NCBI GenBank assembly: GCA_041590075.1 | Contig: JBFHUL010000001.1 | Span: 62,001 to 126,000 of the forward strand | Direction: 5' to 3' | Source: PZPK01 sp041590075 | GTDB lineage: Bacteria > Pseudomonadota > Gammaproteobacteria > Pseudomonadales > Oleiphilaceae | Length of the DNA stretch: 64,000 nt | Part shown: positions 1-8,995 of the stretch, piece after piece | Numbering within the stretch: position 1 is the stretch's first letter | Layout of the letters: each line of letters opens with the position of its first letter | Program-made: the position numbers and the translations under genes | The notes under the pieces: model-generated | Seen by the model: the letters and a program-made list of their open reading frames with translations, nothing else | Database searches by the model: none | Told to the model about the DNA's origin: nothing

Positions 1-586
1 TAAATCCCACATTCACACGCTCTGGAAAACGCGCATGCTGCTCAAGCTTCCTGCCCAGCGTTTCGAGGGGTGCCTCATTGATATCGTCAACCAATACCAC
101 CGCATGTGGATTGCCCATCGACACCGCCGATAAATGCACTGTTTCCTGCCCTACTTCTACAGCATAAACGCTGTCTTCCTGTTCCGCCACAAAGGGGATG
201 TCTGCCGGCGTAAACACCGGTGGCCCCATATCGACCAGCACGCGCCCATCTTCGTTGATATGTAATTCGATGTCCCCCTTCAGGGTCTGCACACGAATAC
301 GCGAACTGTTAATCAGCTTTTTATCTTTCACATAAACCGCGAAGCAGCGCGCACCATTACCACACTGTTCGACTTCCGAACCATCGGCGTTGAAAATGCG
401 ATAGCGGAAATCCACATCGGGTTTACCCGGCGGCTCCACCAGCAATAATTGATCAAAGCCCACCCCCAGGTTGCGATCAGCCAGCTTACGAATCTGGTCC
501 GCCCGGAAATGCGCATGCTGCGTAATGGTATCCACGACCATAAAGTCGTTGCCGAGCCCATGCATTTTAGTGAAGTTAATAATCAT
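1..586 (-). CDS. dapF: diaminopimelate epimerase DapF (partial, C-terminus outside window)
   Basis: Converts LL-diaminopimelate to meso-diaminopimelate for lysine and peptidoglycan synthesis in the cytoplasm. Translating the minus strand from the ATG at 586 gives MIINFTKMHGLGNDF, the typical DapF start. A first catalytic-cysteine motif, CGNGAR, follows at about residue 75, and the frame stays open to the window edge. About 195 residues are present; the family is about 275 long, so the second catalytic cysteine lies outside. It starts 21 nt after the lysA stop on the same strand, so dapF is the last visible gene of the lptM-lysA-dapF operon. This order is conserved in Pseudomonas and relatives. 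Confidence 0.95.
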   Translation of the reverse strand, partial: MIINFTKMHGLGNDFMVVDTITQHAHFRADQIRKLADRNLGVGFDQLLLVEPPGKPDVDFRYRIFNADGSEVEQCGNGARCFAVYVKDKKLINSSRIRVQTLKGDIELHINEDGRVLVDMGPPVFTPADIPFVAEQEDSVYAVEVGQETVHLSAVSMGNPHAVVLVDDINEAPLETLGRKLEQHARFPERVNVGF

Positions 587-607
587 GCCTCGCTTCGCCC
601 CTCTTCA

Positions 608-1861
608 TTAAGCGGAGGGTAATCGTGCTTCGTGAGCCAATTGATCATCGATGGTTTCACGGCGCCGCACCAGAAATGCCTGTTCACCATCCACCATCAC
701 TTCCGCAGCGCGATTCCGGCTATTGTAATTGGAAGCCATGGCAAACCCATAGGCCCCCGATGAGCGCACCGCCAACAGGTCTCCCTGCTTTATGCGCAGG
801 GCCCTATCTTTACCGAGAAAGTCACCCGTTTCACATACCGGCCCTACCACATCGTAAACCAGCTCTTCCTCATCCTGACGTGGACAGACCGGCACGATGT
901 CTTGCCAGGCCTGATACAAAGCAGGCCGCAGCAGATCGTTCATAGCTGCGTCAATAATGGCAAAATGCTTGCCTTCGTGCCCCTTGAGGTACTCCACCCG
1001 CGTGAGTAACACACCTGCATTGGCGGCGATGGATCGACCAGGCTCCATGATGAGTTCCAGCTCGCGTTCGCCCAAACGCTCCAGAATCGCGCGCACGTAG
1101 GTGCTGGGTTCGGGTGGTGTTTCACCCTGATAGCGCACTCCCAGCCCGCCACCCAAATCAAGGTGATGGATCGCAATCCCCTCTTCATTCAGGGTGTCGA
1201 GCAGCGCGACCACGCGATCGAGCGCATCCAGAAACGGTGCGATCTCGGTTAATTGCGATCCAATATGGCAATCGATGCCACACACTTCGATGCCGGGCAA
1301 TTCTGCCGCTAAACGATAGATGCGTGGTGCCTGCGCAATGGCAATACCAAACTTGTTGTCTTTGAGGCCAGTAGAGATATAGGGGTGCGTACCTGCATCC
1401 ACATCAGGATTGACGCGCAACGATACCGGCGCTTTCACCTGCATTGCCAAAGCCACCTCATTGAGCGCGAGCAGTTCGGCCTCGGACTCAACATTGAAAC
1501 ATTTCACGCCAACCTCGAGTGCGCGACGCATTTCGTCTGCCTGCTTGCCTACACCCGAAAACACCACTTTACCTGGATCACCTCCGGCACGAATCACGCG
1601 CTCCAACTCACCTACCGACACGATATCAAAACCGGCACCCAGCCGCGCCAGCACATCCAGCACGGCAAGATTGGAGTTTGCTTTGACGGCATAACAAATC
1701 AGATGCTCTTGGTCGCCAAAGGCCTCGTGGTAAGCGCTGAAGTGCCGCTCTAGTGTGGCGCGCGAATAGACATAACATGGCGTACCATAACGCTCTGCCA
1801 AAGCTGAAAGTGGGAGTTGTTCGGCGCACAGTTCGCCATTCTGATATGCAAAAAAATCCAT
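608..1861 (-). CDS. lysA: diaminopimelate decarboxylase LysA
   Basis: PLP enzyme of the last step of lysine synthesis: meso-diaminopimelate to lysine plus CO2. The 417-residue product starts MDFFAYQNGELCAEQ and has the PLP lysine in CYAVKANSN near residue 60. It also has the fold-III barrel motif HIGSQL, the glycine loop DLGGGLGVRY, and the C-terminal ETGD and SGAYGFAM motifs of the active-site cysteine and tyrosine region. The frame is open 30 codons further upstream, but the start at 1861 gives the family length and clears the lptM stop by 7 nt. It is co-transcribed with lptM upstream and dapF downstream. Confidence 0.96.
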   Translation of the reverse strand: MDFFAYQNGELCAEQLPLSALAERYGTPCYVYSRATLERHFSAYHEAFGDQEHLICYAVKANSNLAVLDVLARLGAGFDIVSVGELERVIRAGGDPGKVVFSGVGKQADEMRRALEVGVKCFNVESEAELLALNEVALAMQVKAPVSLRVNPDVDAGTHPYISTGLKDNKFGIAIAQAPRIYRLAAELPGIEVCGIDCHIGSQLTEIAPFLDALDRVVALLDTLNEEGIAIHHLDLGGGLGVRYQGETPPEPSTYVRAILERLGERELELIMEPGRSIAANAGVLLTRVEYLKGHEGKHFAIIDAAMNDLLRPALYQAWQDIVPVCPRQDEEELVYDVVGPVCETGDFLGKDRALRIKQGDLLAVRSSGAYGFAMASNYNSRNRAAEVMVDGEQAFLVRRRETIDDQLAHEARLPSA

Positions 1862-1868
1862 CGATACA

Positions 1869-2012
1869 TCATTCCGCAGGGGGTACGGATTCGTCTTCCT
1901 CGTGCGTTGTTTGATGATCCTGCGGCGTTTCTTGCGGCAAGTAGAGTGCACCTTTTTGACCGCAGGCCAAAAGCATCATCATCGCCACCAGGAGCAGACC
2001 ACCACGCATCAT
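1869..2012 (-). CDS. lptM: LptM family small lipoprotein (LPS translocon maturation)
   Basis: A 47-residue lipoprotein. It begins MMRGGLLLVAMMMLLAC, a short signal sequence with lipobox LLAC (cysteine 17), followed directly by GQKGALYLP, the hallmark of the LptM/YifL family. The remainder is acidic and disordered. In Escherichia coli LptM helps form the correct disulfides of the outer-membrane LPS translocon protein LptD. The place directly before lysA is conserved across gammaproteobacteria, which supports the call. Two ATGs in tandem (2012 and 2009) could both serve as start. Function here is transferred from the family. Confidence 0.88.
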   Translation of the reverse strand: MMRGGLLLVAMMMLLACGQKGALYLPQETPQDHQTTHEEDESVPPAE

Positions 2013-2074
2013 GAACAGGAATCCGTAACCAGAGTAAAATAAGCGGGCAGTATACCGAGTTCCAACAGGGCTGC

Positions 2075-4936
2075 CTATGACTGCAAAGCACTGATGCGGT
2101 TTTCGAACTCCCGGTAGGCGCGCACATAATCAAGCGTGCCATAACTCTCCTGGCCAAATTCACCACCATCGAGATTATGCTCGGGAAAACAGATATCCAC
2201 CACTTGCAGTGGCTGCTTGTCGTTCGACTCATCCGATCTGATTTTGTGCCACAAGGCCTGGAGCTGACGCTCGCCGTAATCGTAAAAAGAGAACTCATGG
2301 CCCTGGCACTGCAGATCGAAACGCAGCTGCGCCTCATCGTGATACGCGGTCGCGCTCAACGCATAAACGGGCACTTTCGGAATGTCCTTAATCCGCTGAA
2401 AACGTACCGTCTCCTGGCCAAACACCACACGCGTGAACAGCACTTCGGGCAACGACTGTTCCACCCATTCATCAATGGAAGCGCTGAGCTGTCTTTTTTC
2501 CAGCATGCACTGCAGCATGTTATGCAGCCCCTGACAAAACAGAATCTCATTGCTTTGTGGCGACAGGTAACGCTGCATACTGCCACCTTCATCCAGCACA
2601 ATGACATCCAGCACACTACCTTCATTGCGATAGAAAATCTGAATCTTGCCACTCTCATTCTGTTCCAGCACACGGTGAAGGAACAGATCATGACTCAGGG
2701 TATAACGATCAAACACAATCCCGCTAAAATGATCCCGACGCTGCCCGAGCGCTTCAAACAGGGCGGTCTCATTCGGGTACGCTTTAAAACGAAAACTGCC
2801 GTTCTGGCAGGAAAGAACGTAAAACAGGTCCTCGATTTCAATGACAAATCGGCGCGTTGTTAATCGGTGATCGACAAAAAATGCCTCGCGCGCATCTTCA
2901 AACAGGTGACGCACGCGCGTCGCGATGACTTCGCCTCGCTGGGAACAGAAACAATAGACACCTAATCGATGCTGTTGCGCGGCAACTTTGTGTGCGCTCG
3001 TCTGCAAATAGGCTTGCAGAGCCTGCAACAGCAGCTCCCCTTTATCGAAACGGTGCACGCTCAACTCGTTCCAGGAATTAAACGTTAGCTGGTCGATACT
3101 CTTCACCAGATTATGCCGCTGCGCGCTGTAGCCCAACGCATCGGTGCGGTCACTCAAACGATGCATCCCCGGCTCGACGAGGCCCTGCATGGGGTCAATA
3201 CCCACATTCACAAACAGCACAATTTCTCTGGGTACCGGCGCGCGCAAATACTGCTGCTGTGCCACCGGTGCCAGTGGCAATTCGATATGCCGGGCCAACG
3301 TTTGCAGCAGCGCCTTGACCTCGTAAACACTGGCATCCGTAGTGCCAGGAATGAGGCTTAAACGCGTTGCCCGGGTAATCATGCCGTTGAAATACAGCCA
3401 GGCGAGCATTTCCATCAGACTCGAGGTTTTTCTGAGTGTTGGGTGATACGCGGCATCGGACGCCGATGTGAGGTCTCGATAAAGCAGCCAGCCGTGGTTC
3501 GAGGCGTGCACAACACTGGTACTGGCGTGGTGCAGGGCCAAGTTTTCTTCCCAAAGGTTGGGGGCAATACCCGGATTGATGCGGTCAATCTTGCCTGCCT
3601 TCTTCTGGAAGGTGGCGTAAAGCTTCCTGCCGAGCAGGCTTAAGTCTTCAGTGGTAATGGTCGAAGTAATCTTGTTCTCACGAGCATACTGAGATAGAAA
3701 CCGATAACTGTGGTTCAGTTCCGCAAACACCTCCTTGCGCTCCTGCATCACCTGGTCCACTTTCCAGTTTAAGCGATTATCAAGATACCGGAACTTGCTG
3801 TCGGGCCAGTACCACGCTTCGCAGATGCGCGCCAGACATTGCCGTTGCCAGGAGGGCCGGTTCTGAGTTGGTGGGCGCGACAGCTTTTTGTTTACCTTGA
3901 GATAAAAGCTCTTGCGAACCAGGTCCAGCCGCTTCAGTTCGCCACTCTGCTGCAAATAGTTTTCCAGACGACGGTAAACCAGCAAGTAGGGATCGAGGGC
4001 CTCAACGCTGAGCTCATCGTCGTAGACCGCCTGTTTGAACGCCACACTCAAGCTCGGCGCCTGGGGTAACTCCTGTGCGTACACTTCCGCCAACAGTAAT
4101 TTGAGGACCGATTTATAGGGCGCATCGAGCCCCTTATATAACTGCCAGAGCCCGGCTCCGGCCAGTTCACTTTTGGGGATATGCCCGGCACTGCCAAAAT
4201 CAATGATGTCTTTCTCGGGCACGAAGCGTTTGGAGAGCAAGAGCTCGGTCAGTTCTGAGTAATGCTTCTCCTGATCAGGAGGCACCAGCCACCAAAGGGG
4301 GTAACACCCCGCCATCAGAATCGCTGTCCGGTAAAACTCATCCAACAGCAGATAGTGCTGGGCCGACCCGCTGCTTTCGGCATCCAGCTGATTGGACGAC
4401 TCACCGCGCCGGAATACCTCCGCATCCATCAGAAAAGTATGTAATTCAAGACCCGACTCGTTTGCCCAGGCATCGATTGCTCGCGCTTTCTGTTGCAGCG
4501 CTTCGCGCTGCTTCTGGCTTAACCCCGGATCGTGACACAGCCACATGTCGACATCACTGGTTTCGCTGTGCGCCAGAGTGCCGGTACTGCCCATAATAAA
4601 CAGGCTGCGAATGTCTGGCGCGTGCCGTTTATCAGCACGAAATTTAAAGGTTTGGGAAAAGCCCTTGGCGATGGTGAGCGTGGTCTTGTCGGGCACATAA
4701 CCCGCCACGCCCCGCGGTATCTCCTGCCCCGAATAACCCGGCAGCAAAGGGTGATTCACCTGATACAGCAGAGGCAACAGGCATAGGATGTCGCGCTGGC
4801 GGGCCGTCAGTCCATCGCTGGTTTTCTGCAAACGATCGGCATTGACCTGAAGAAAACGGTCTCGGATCTGCTTCAGTAACTTGCGATCCACCCCATCGCT
4901 GAAGTCCGGTTTTAAGACCTTTTTGAGTGCTGTCAT
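2075..4936 (-). CDS. cyaA: class I adenylate cyclase CyaA
   Basis: Makes cyclic AMP from ATP for CRP/Vfr signalling. The 953-residue protein starts MTALKKVLKPDFSDG. It has the class I nucleotidyltransferase motif GSTGT followed by SDVDMWLC (the Asp-x-Asp metal ligands) at about residues 117-133. A long C-terminal regulatory half follows, as in enterobacterial CyaA. It is longer than the E. coli enzyme (848 residues) but similar to Pseudomonas-type forms. The gene lies between argH and lptM, all leftward; the 141-nt gap to argH contains a strong hairpin, and the 62-nt gap to lptM contains a TATACT sequence that may serve lptM. Confidence 0.95.
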   Translation of the reverse strand: MTALKKVLKPDFSDGVDRKLLKQIRDRFLQVNADRLQKTSDGLTARQRDILCLLPLLYQVNHPLLPGYSGQEIPRGVAGYVPDKTTLTIAKGFSQTFKFRADKRHAPDIRSLFIMGSTGTLAHSETSDVDMWLCHDPGLSQKQREALQQKARAIDAWANESGLELHTFLMDAEVFRRGESSNQLDAESSGSAQHYLLLDEFYRTAILMAGCYPLWWLVPPDQEKHYSELTELLLSKRFVPEKDIIDFGSAGHIPKSELAGAGLWQLYKGLDAPYKSVLKLLLAEVYAQELPQAPSLSVAFKQAVYDDELSVEALDPYLLVYRRLENYLQQSGELKRLDLVRKSFYLKVNKKLSRPPTQNRPSWQRQCLARICEAWYWPDSKFRYLDNRLNWKVDQVMQERKEVFAELNHSYRFLSQYARENKITSTITTEDLSLLGRKLYATFQKKAGKIDRINPGIAPNLWEENLALHHASTSVVHASNHGWLLYRDLTSASDAAYHPTLRKTSSLMEMLAWLYFNGMITRATRLSLIPGTTDASVYEVKALLQTLARHIELPLAPVAQQQYLRAPVPREIVLFVNVGIDPMQGLVEPGMHRLSDRTDALGYSAQRHNLVKSIDQLTFNSWNELSVHRFDKGELLLQALQAYLQTSAHKVAAQQHRLGVYCFCSQRGEVIATRVRHLFEDAREAFFVDHRLTTRRFVIEIEDLFYVLSCQNGSFRFKAYPNETALFEALGQRRDHFSGIVFDRYTLSHDLFLHRVLEQNESGKIQIFYRNEGSVLDVIVLDEGGSMQRYLSPQSNEILFCQGLHNMLQCMLEKRQLSASIDEWVEQSLPEVLFTRVVFGQETVRFQRIKDIPKVPVYALSATAYHDEAQLRFDLQCQGHEFSFYDYGERQLQALWHKIRSDESNDKQPLQVVDICFPEHNLDGGEFGQESYGTLDYVRAYREFENRISALQS

Positions 4937-5022
4937 GCTGCCTGTTATCCGCTACCGGAAATCCCTTTCAAAACGCATGGCAGGGCCACGCCATCGCCGC
5001 TAAGTCATTTTTACTATAGCCC

Positions 5023-5045
5023 GGCGCAGCCCCTAAGGCTGTGCC
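5023..5045. repeat. inverted repeat between argH and cyaA
   Basis: Arms GGCGCAGCC and GGCTGTGCC around a 5-nt loop pair with one G-U-type mismatch. The hairpin lies 33 nt past the argH stop. Neither strand has a U tract after the stem, so it is not a convincing intrinsic terminator. It may slow polymerase or protect the argH mRNA 3' end. Confidence 0.45.
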
Positions 5046-5077
5046 GTTTAGGTTGCGCTTTGTATGCAAACGTAGCC

Positions 5078-6490
5078 TTAGCCGGCCTCGGCTCGCGCCT
5101 GCAACATTGCCTTGGCACGAGCGGTGGCAATGCGCACCTGCGCGGGCGCGGTACCACCAATGTGATTGCGCGCGGCAACCGAACCATCGAGTGTTAACAC
5201 CTCGAACACATCCTGTTCAATGACCGTACTGAATTGACGCAGGGTCTCCAATGGCATGTCGGCCAGATCAAGCCCCGTTGCGACCCCGTGCGCCACGGCC
5301 TTGCCCACCACCTCGTGCGCATCGCGAAACGGCATACCCTTAACCACTAAATAATCGGCCAGGTCGGTCGCGGTGGAGAATCCACGGCGAGCCGCTTCTC
5401 GCATACTCTCGGCTTTCACTTGGAGCGCCGGCACCATATCGGCATATGCCTTGAGACAGGACTTCACAGTATCGAGTGTATCGAAGAGCGGCTCCTTGTC
5501 CTCTTGATTATCCTTGTTGTAAGCCAGTGGCTGTGACTTCATCAGGGTCAACAGCGAGATAAGATGCCCTGTCACGCGGCCACTTTTACCCCGAACCAAC
5601 TCTGGCACATCGGGATTCTTTTTCTGTGGCATGATCGACGATCCGGTACAAAACCGGTCGGGCAAATCGATAAAATCGAACTGTGCCGAGGCCCATAAAA
5701 TCAGCTCTTCCGACCAGCGCGACATATGTGTGAGCAGCAGGCTCGCCACTGCACAAAACTCAATGGCAAAATCACGATCACTGACCGAATCAAGCGAGTT
5801 ATAACTGGGTCGTTCGAAGCCCAGCAGTTCTGCCGTCATATCACGATCGATAGGATAGGTAGTACCCGCCAGCGCTGCGGCACCGAGCGGCATAATATTT
5901 ACTCGCTTGCGGCAATCAAGCAGCCGTTCATAGTCGCGCTGCAACATTTCAAACCAGGCCATGATATGGTGCCCGAACGTAACCGGCTGGGCGGTTTGCA
6001 AATGCGTAAAGCCGGGCATAATGGTATCGGCCTCGCGCTCTGCCAACAGCAGCATACCGTGCTGCAGTCGCGTCATTTCTTCAGCAATCACATCGATTTC
6101 GTCGCGCAGATACAAGCGAATATCGGTGGCCACCTGATCATTACGCGATCGCCCGGTGTGTAGTTTTTTCCCCGTTACACCGATGCGCTCCGTCAATGCA
6201 GCCTCGATATTCATGTGCACGTCTTCCAGCTTCACCGACCAATTGAATCGGCCCGCTTCGATCTCGGAACGAATTTCCTTCAATCCTGCCACAATCTGAT
6301 CGCGCTCAGCATCGGTCAACACCCCTACTTTGGCAAGCATGGTGGCATGGGCAAGCGATCCGGCAATGTCGTGATAGTACAGGCGCTGATCAAACTCCAC
6401 CGACGCCGTAAACTGTTCCACAAAGGCGTCTGTCGGTTCGGTAAAGCGCCCACCCCAAGGTTTCTCGGTACTGCTCGTGTCATTGCTCAT
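5078..6490 (-). CDS. argH: argininosuccinate lyase ArgH
   Basis: Splits argininosuccinate into arginine and fumarate, the last step of arginine synthesis. The 470-residue protein opens with KPWGGRFTEPTD. It contains TGRSRNDQVATD at about residue 107 and the superfamily signature GSSIMPQKKNPD near residue 282 with the catalytic serine loop. Length and motifs are full for the fumarase/aspartase superfamily. It stands upstream of cyaA on the same strand and diverges from algZ with only 57 nt between start codons, so the two promoters must overlap. The same argH/algZ divergence is known in Pseudomonas. Confidence 0.97.
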   Translation of the reverse strand: MSNDTSSTEKPWGGRFTEPTDAFVEQFTASVEFDQRLYYHDIAGSLAHATMLAKVGVLTDAERDQIVAGLKEIRSEIEAGRFNWSVKLEDVHMNIEAALTERIGVTGKKLHTGRSRNDQVATDIRLYLRDEIDVIAEEMTRLQHGMLLLAEREADTIMPGFTHLQTAQPVTFGHHIMAWFEMLQRDYERLLDCRKRVNIMPLGAAALAGTTYPIDRDMTAELLGFERPSYNSLDSVSDRDFAIEFCAVASLLLTHMSRWSEELILWASAQFDFIDLPDRFCTGSSIMPQKKNPDVPELVRGKSGRVTGHLISLLTLMKSQPLAYNKDNQEDKEPLFDTLDTVKSCLKAYADMVPALQVKAESMREAARRGFSTATDLADYLVVKGMPFRDAHEVVGKAVAHGVATGLDLADMPLETLRQFSTVIEQDVFEVLTLDGSVAARNHIGGTAPAQVRIATARAKAMLQARAEAG

Positions 6491-6547
6491 GCGTGATTAC
6501 CCATCTACACTGAAATTTGGACTCAAAAACTGGCGGCGCAGTATAAC

Positions 6548-7654
6548 ATGAAAGCGGACGCGCGCTTATCTCCCCCAACCCAGCCCAAGGGCCTGTTCGA
6601 TCCGTCGACACGCCTGCTTATTCCCGACCTGTGCCAGATACAATCAGTGCTGCTGATACTGATTCTCACTCAGCTGTTTGCCATCGTTGTCGCCTTGGCC
6701 CGCGGCGGAGAGTATTTGATTGACTGGGAATACCTTGGCCTGCTGTCGGTCTACAGCCACACCATTGTGTTGAGCTGCAGTGGCGTAATCTGTCTCAGCC
6801 GCCACCGATTAAGCAACACCTCCGCGCGTCACACCGGGCTCATCGTTTTACTGATTATTGTGGGCACGACGTATCTCATCAGTCAGCTCGCCGCACTCTG
6901 GCTAAGCCCGGTATTTCTTGGCGACAGCACCCTGTTCGTGTGGCGCAGCGTCTTGATCAGCGCCATACTGGGCGTGTTGCTGATGCGCTATTTTTACCTG
7001 CAGTTCCAGTGGCGTGAGCAAAAACAGGCCGAACTGCGCTCACGCCTTGAAGCCCTGCAATCACGCATCCGGCCACATTTTCTGTTTAACAGCATGAATA
7101 CCATCGCCAGCCTGATCACAATTGATCCCGAACGGGCCGAAGAAGCTGTGCTCGATCTGTCAGCACTGTTTCGGGCCACCCTGCAAACGCAAGCCATGCT
7201 CATTTGCTTACGCGAAGAATTGGCACTGTGCCGGCGCTACCTCAACATCGAAGCCCTGCGTCTGGGCAATCGCCTTACTCTGGAGTGGTCGATACAGGAC
7301 GATGTGGATGCATATCTGATTCCACCCCTGACCCTGCAACCCTTATTGGAGAATGCCATCTATCATGGCATCCAACCCTTAACTGAGGGTGGCACTATCC
7401 GCATCGAAGGCTATGCACGTAATGGCACCATCTACGTGCTCATTCGCAACCCTTATGACCCAGAGGCCGAGCACCAGCATGGCAACCAAATCGCCCTCGA
7501 TAACATCCGCCATCGTTTTCTGGCGCTTTTCGGCGAAGCCGCCGTATTGAAAACCAGCCAACAAGACCAGCAGTACACGGTGACCCTGCGCTTCCCGGCC
7601 CGCAAAGACACCGGACATGCTGCCCCACAAAATATGGTTGCAGCGCATGAATGA
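6548..7654 (+). CDS. algZ: LytS-type sensor histidine kinase AlgZ/FimS
   Basis: Membrane histidine kinase that partners the response regulator encoded next to it. The 368-residue protein has four or more hydrophobic segments (about residues 35-55, 65-80, 95-125 and 130-150). A coiled linker with REQKQAELRSRLEALQ follows, then the His_kinase box SRIRPHFLFNSMNTIASL at about 177, and an ATPase domain with PPLTLQPLLENAIYHG at about 260. The HFLFN histidine box is typical of the LytS/AlgZ class. In Pseudomonas the pair controls alginate and type IV pilus genes; whether those are the targets here is inference. The end overlaps algR by 8 nt, showing coupled translation. Confidence 0.88.
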   Translation: MKADARLSPPTQPKGLFDPSTRLLIPDLCQIQSVLLILILTQLFAIVVALARGGEYLIDWEYLGLLSVYSHTIVLSCSGVICLSRHRLSNTSARHTGLIVLLIIVGTTYLISQLAALWLSPVFLGDSTLFVWRSVLISAILGVLLMRYFYLQFQWREQKQAELRSRLEALQSRIRPHFLFNSMNTIASLITIDPERAEEAVLDLSALFRATLQTQAMLICLREELALCRRYLNIEALRLGNRLTLEWSIQDDVDAYLIPPLTLQPLLENAIYHGIQPLTEGGTIRIEGYARNGTIYVLIRNPYDPEAEHQHGNQIALDNIRHRFLALFGEAAVLKTSQQDQQYTVTLRFPARKDTGHAAPQNMVAAHE

Positions 7655-8396
7655 ATCCCAGCGTATTACCGTCTTCATCGCCGACGATGAAAGCCTGGCG
7701 CGCGAACGATTAAAACGGATGATCACCGCATTGCCGGAGTACCAGTTACTGGGCGAAGCCGAGAATGGCACCGAGGCACTCAGGCACATCGCGCAGCAAC
7801 AACCCGATATCGCACTGCTCGACATTCGCATGCCGGGCATGGATGGCCTGGAACTCGCTAAAGAGCTGGCCAAGCTCGACATTCCGCCAGCCATTATTTT
7901 CTGCACTGCCTATGATCAGTATGCGATAGAGGCGTTCCGCCATCAGGCGTTAGGCTATCTGCTCAAGCCGGCGCGCAGTGAAGATCTGCAACAAGCGCTA
8001 AGCCAGGCGCGCCGCCTGACCCGCGTCCAACTGACAGAGCTTGAGAAACAAAAGCGCGCCGAAGACAGCGTGTTTGTGGCTCACAGCTGGCAGGGGCACG
8101 AACGCATTCCCGTGCAGGATATCTACTATTTTCGCGCCGACCACAAATACCTCACTGTGGTGCATCGCGAGGGTGAAACACTGTCGGATCAGACCCTGAA
8201 GGAGCTCGAAGAGCAGTATCAGTCGCGGTTTGTCAGGGCACATCGCAGCGCACTCGTAAACCTCCAGCATGTACGCGCATTAACGCGGAATGCCCAGGGG
8301 CAGTATCATCTAGAGCTGCACAACGGAGATCAGGTAACCGTAAGCCGTCGCCATACAGCAACAATTAAACAGCGCCTCGCCGACCCCCCTTCATGA
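7647..8396 (+). CDS. algR: LytTR response regulator AlgR
   Basis: Response regulator with an N-terminal receiver domain (starting MNESQRITVFIADDESLAR) and phosphoacceptor Asp in ALLDIRMPGMDG at about residue 56. The switch lysine lies in YLLKPARS at about 105. The C-terminal LytTR DNA-binding domain includes YYFRADHKYLTV and FVRAHRSALVN. Its 249 residues match AlgR. Ten codons of open frame upstream were excluded because the receiver starts at this ATG, which overlaps the kinase gene. The position before hemC is as in Pseudomonas, where AlgR also influences heme and virulence genes. Confidence 0.9.
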   Translation: MNESQRITVFIADDESLARERLKRMITALPEYQLLGEAENGTEALRHIAQQQPDIALLDIRMPGMDGLELAKELAKLDIPPAIIFCTAYDQYAIEAFRHQALGYLLKPARSEDLQQALSQARRLTRVQLTELEKQKRAEDSVFVAHSWQGHERIPVQDIYYFRADHKYLTVVHREGETLSDQTLKELEEQYQSRFVRAHRSALVNLQHVRALTRNAQGQYHLELHNGDQVTVSRRHTATIKQRLADPPS

Positions 8397-8562
8397 GGTG
8401 CGGGCAGAACCTCGAACAGCTCACATTCTGACCAAGCCGCTGTCAAAATTGAGACATTGATCGTCTTTTTTCACTCCCCCATAACCATTTGTTACAGAAA
8501 CAGAGGCCGCGATCTCTTATATTGAAGCTGTACAGAATTTAGCCGCTTCCCTGGAGATCATC

Positions 8563-8907
8563 GTGCTGTTTTTTTCCTCTGGCCATTACGCACTTCGCTA
8601 CCTGCTTTTCGTTTCTGCGCTGATTCTGGGCAGCGCGCAATTGCATGCCCAAAGCTTTGCAGGCCCGGCGGGCGAAGAAGACACCATCCTGATCGAGAAA
8701 GAAGTAAACACAAAAATTCCCTATCACCTGATTCTCAAAAAACTGTCGAGCCGTATGTTCCAGTTTAATGCTGACGCCCTGGTGACGCTCGGAAAAGGCC
8801 GGACTGACCACATTGTGCGTAGCCTTGCAGACGTGAGAGAGCGAGTAAAAACACGACTCAACGTGGATCGCGATGAAGTCGCAGTAAAATTCTCGGTAAA
8901 TTTCTGA
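8563..8907 (+). CDS. small secreted protein of unknown function
   Basis: I do not recognise a family. The GTG start at 8563 follows a ribosome site (CTGGAGATCATC). The 114-residue product has a signal peptide (hydrophobic YLLFVSALILGSAQ, probable cleavage after LHA near residue 29). A mature part of about 85 mixed-charge residues follows, with no cysteine and no membrane segment. It sits alone between algR and the hemC promoter, with about 165 nt of leader. The codon pattern is like its neighbours. It may be an envelope protein conserved only in close relatives. Confidence 0.6.
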   Translation: MLFFSSGHYALRYLLFVSALILGSAQLHAQSFAGPAGEEDTILIEKEVNTKIPYHLILKKLSSRMFQFNADALVTLGKGRTDHIVRSLADVRERVKTRLNVDRDEVAVKFSVNF

Positions 8908-8937
8908 CACCCAGCGGCTTTCTTTGTACCGGGCGCC

Positions 8938-8965
8938 TTAACAGCCCGCCCTGACACGTTATAAT
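8938..8965 (+). promoter_or_regulatory. sigma-70 promoter of hemC
   Basis: TTAACA at 8938-8943 and TATAAT at 8960-8965 are separated by 16 nt. Transcription would start near 8972, giving a leader of about 24 nt before the hemC ATG. The match to the housekeeping consensus is strong, so hemCDXY can be transcribed independently of algZR. Confidence 0.65.
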
Positions 8966-8995
8966 GATGCGCTCACTTTCCTACTCAGAGCGGTC

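Noticed and set aside
5023..5045. Hairpin after argH as intrinsic terminator
   Set aside because: Strong stem but no U run follows on either strand.
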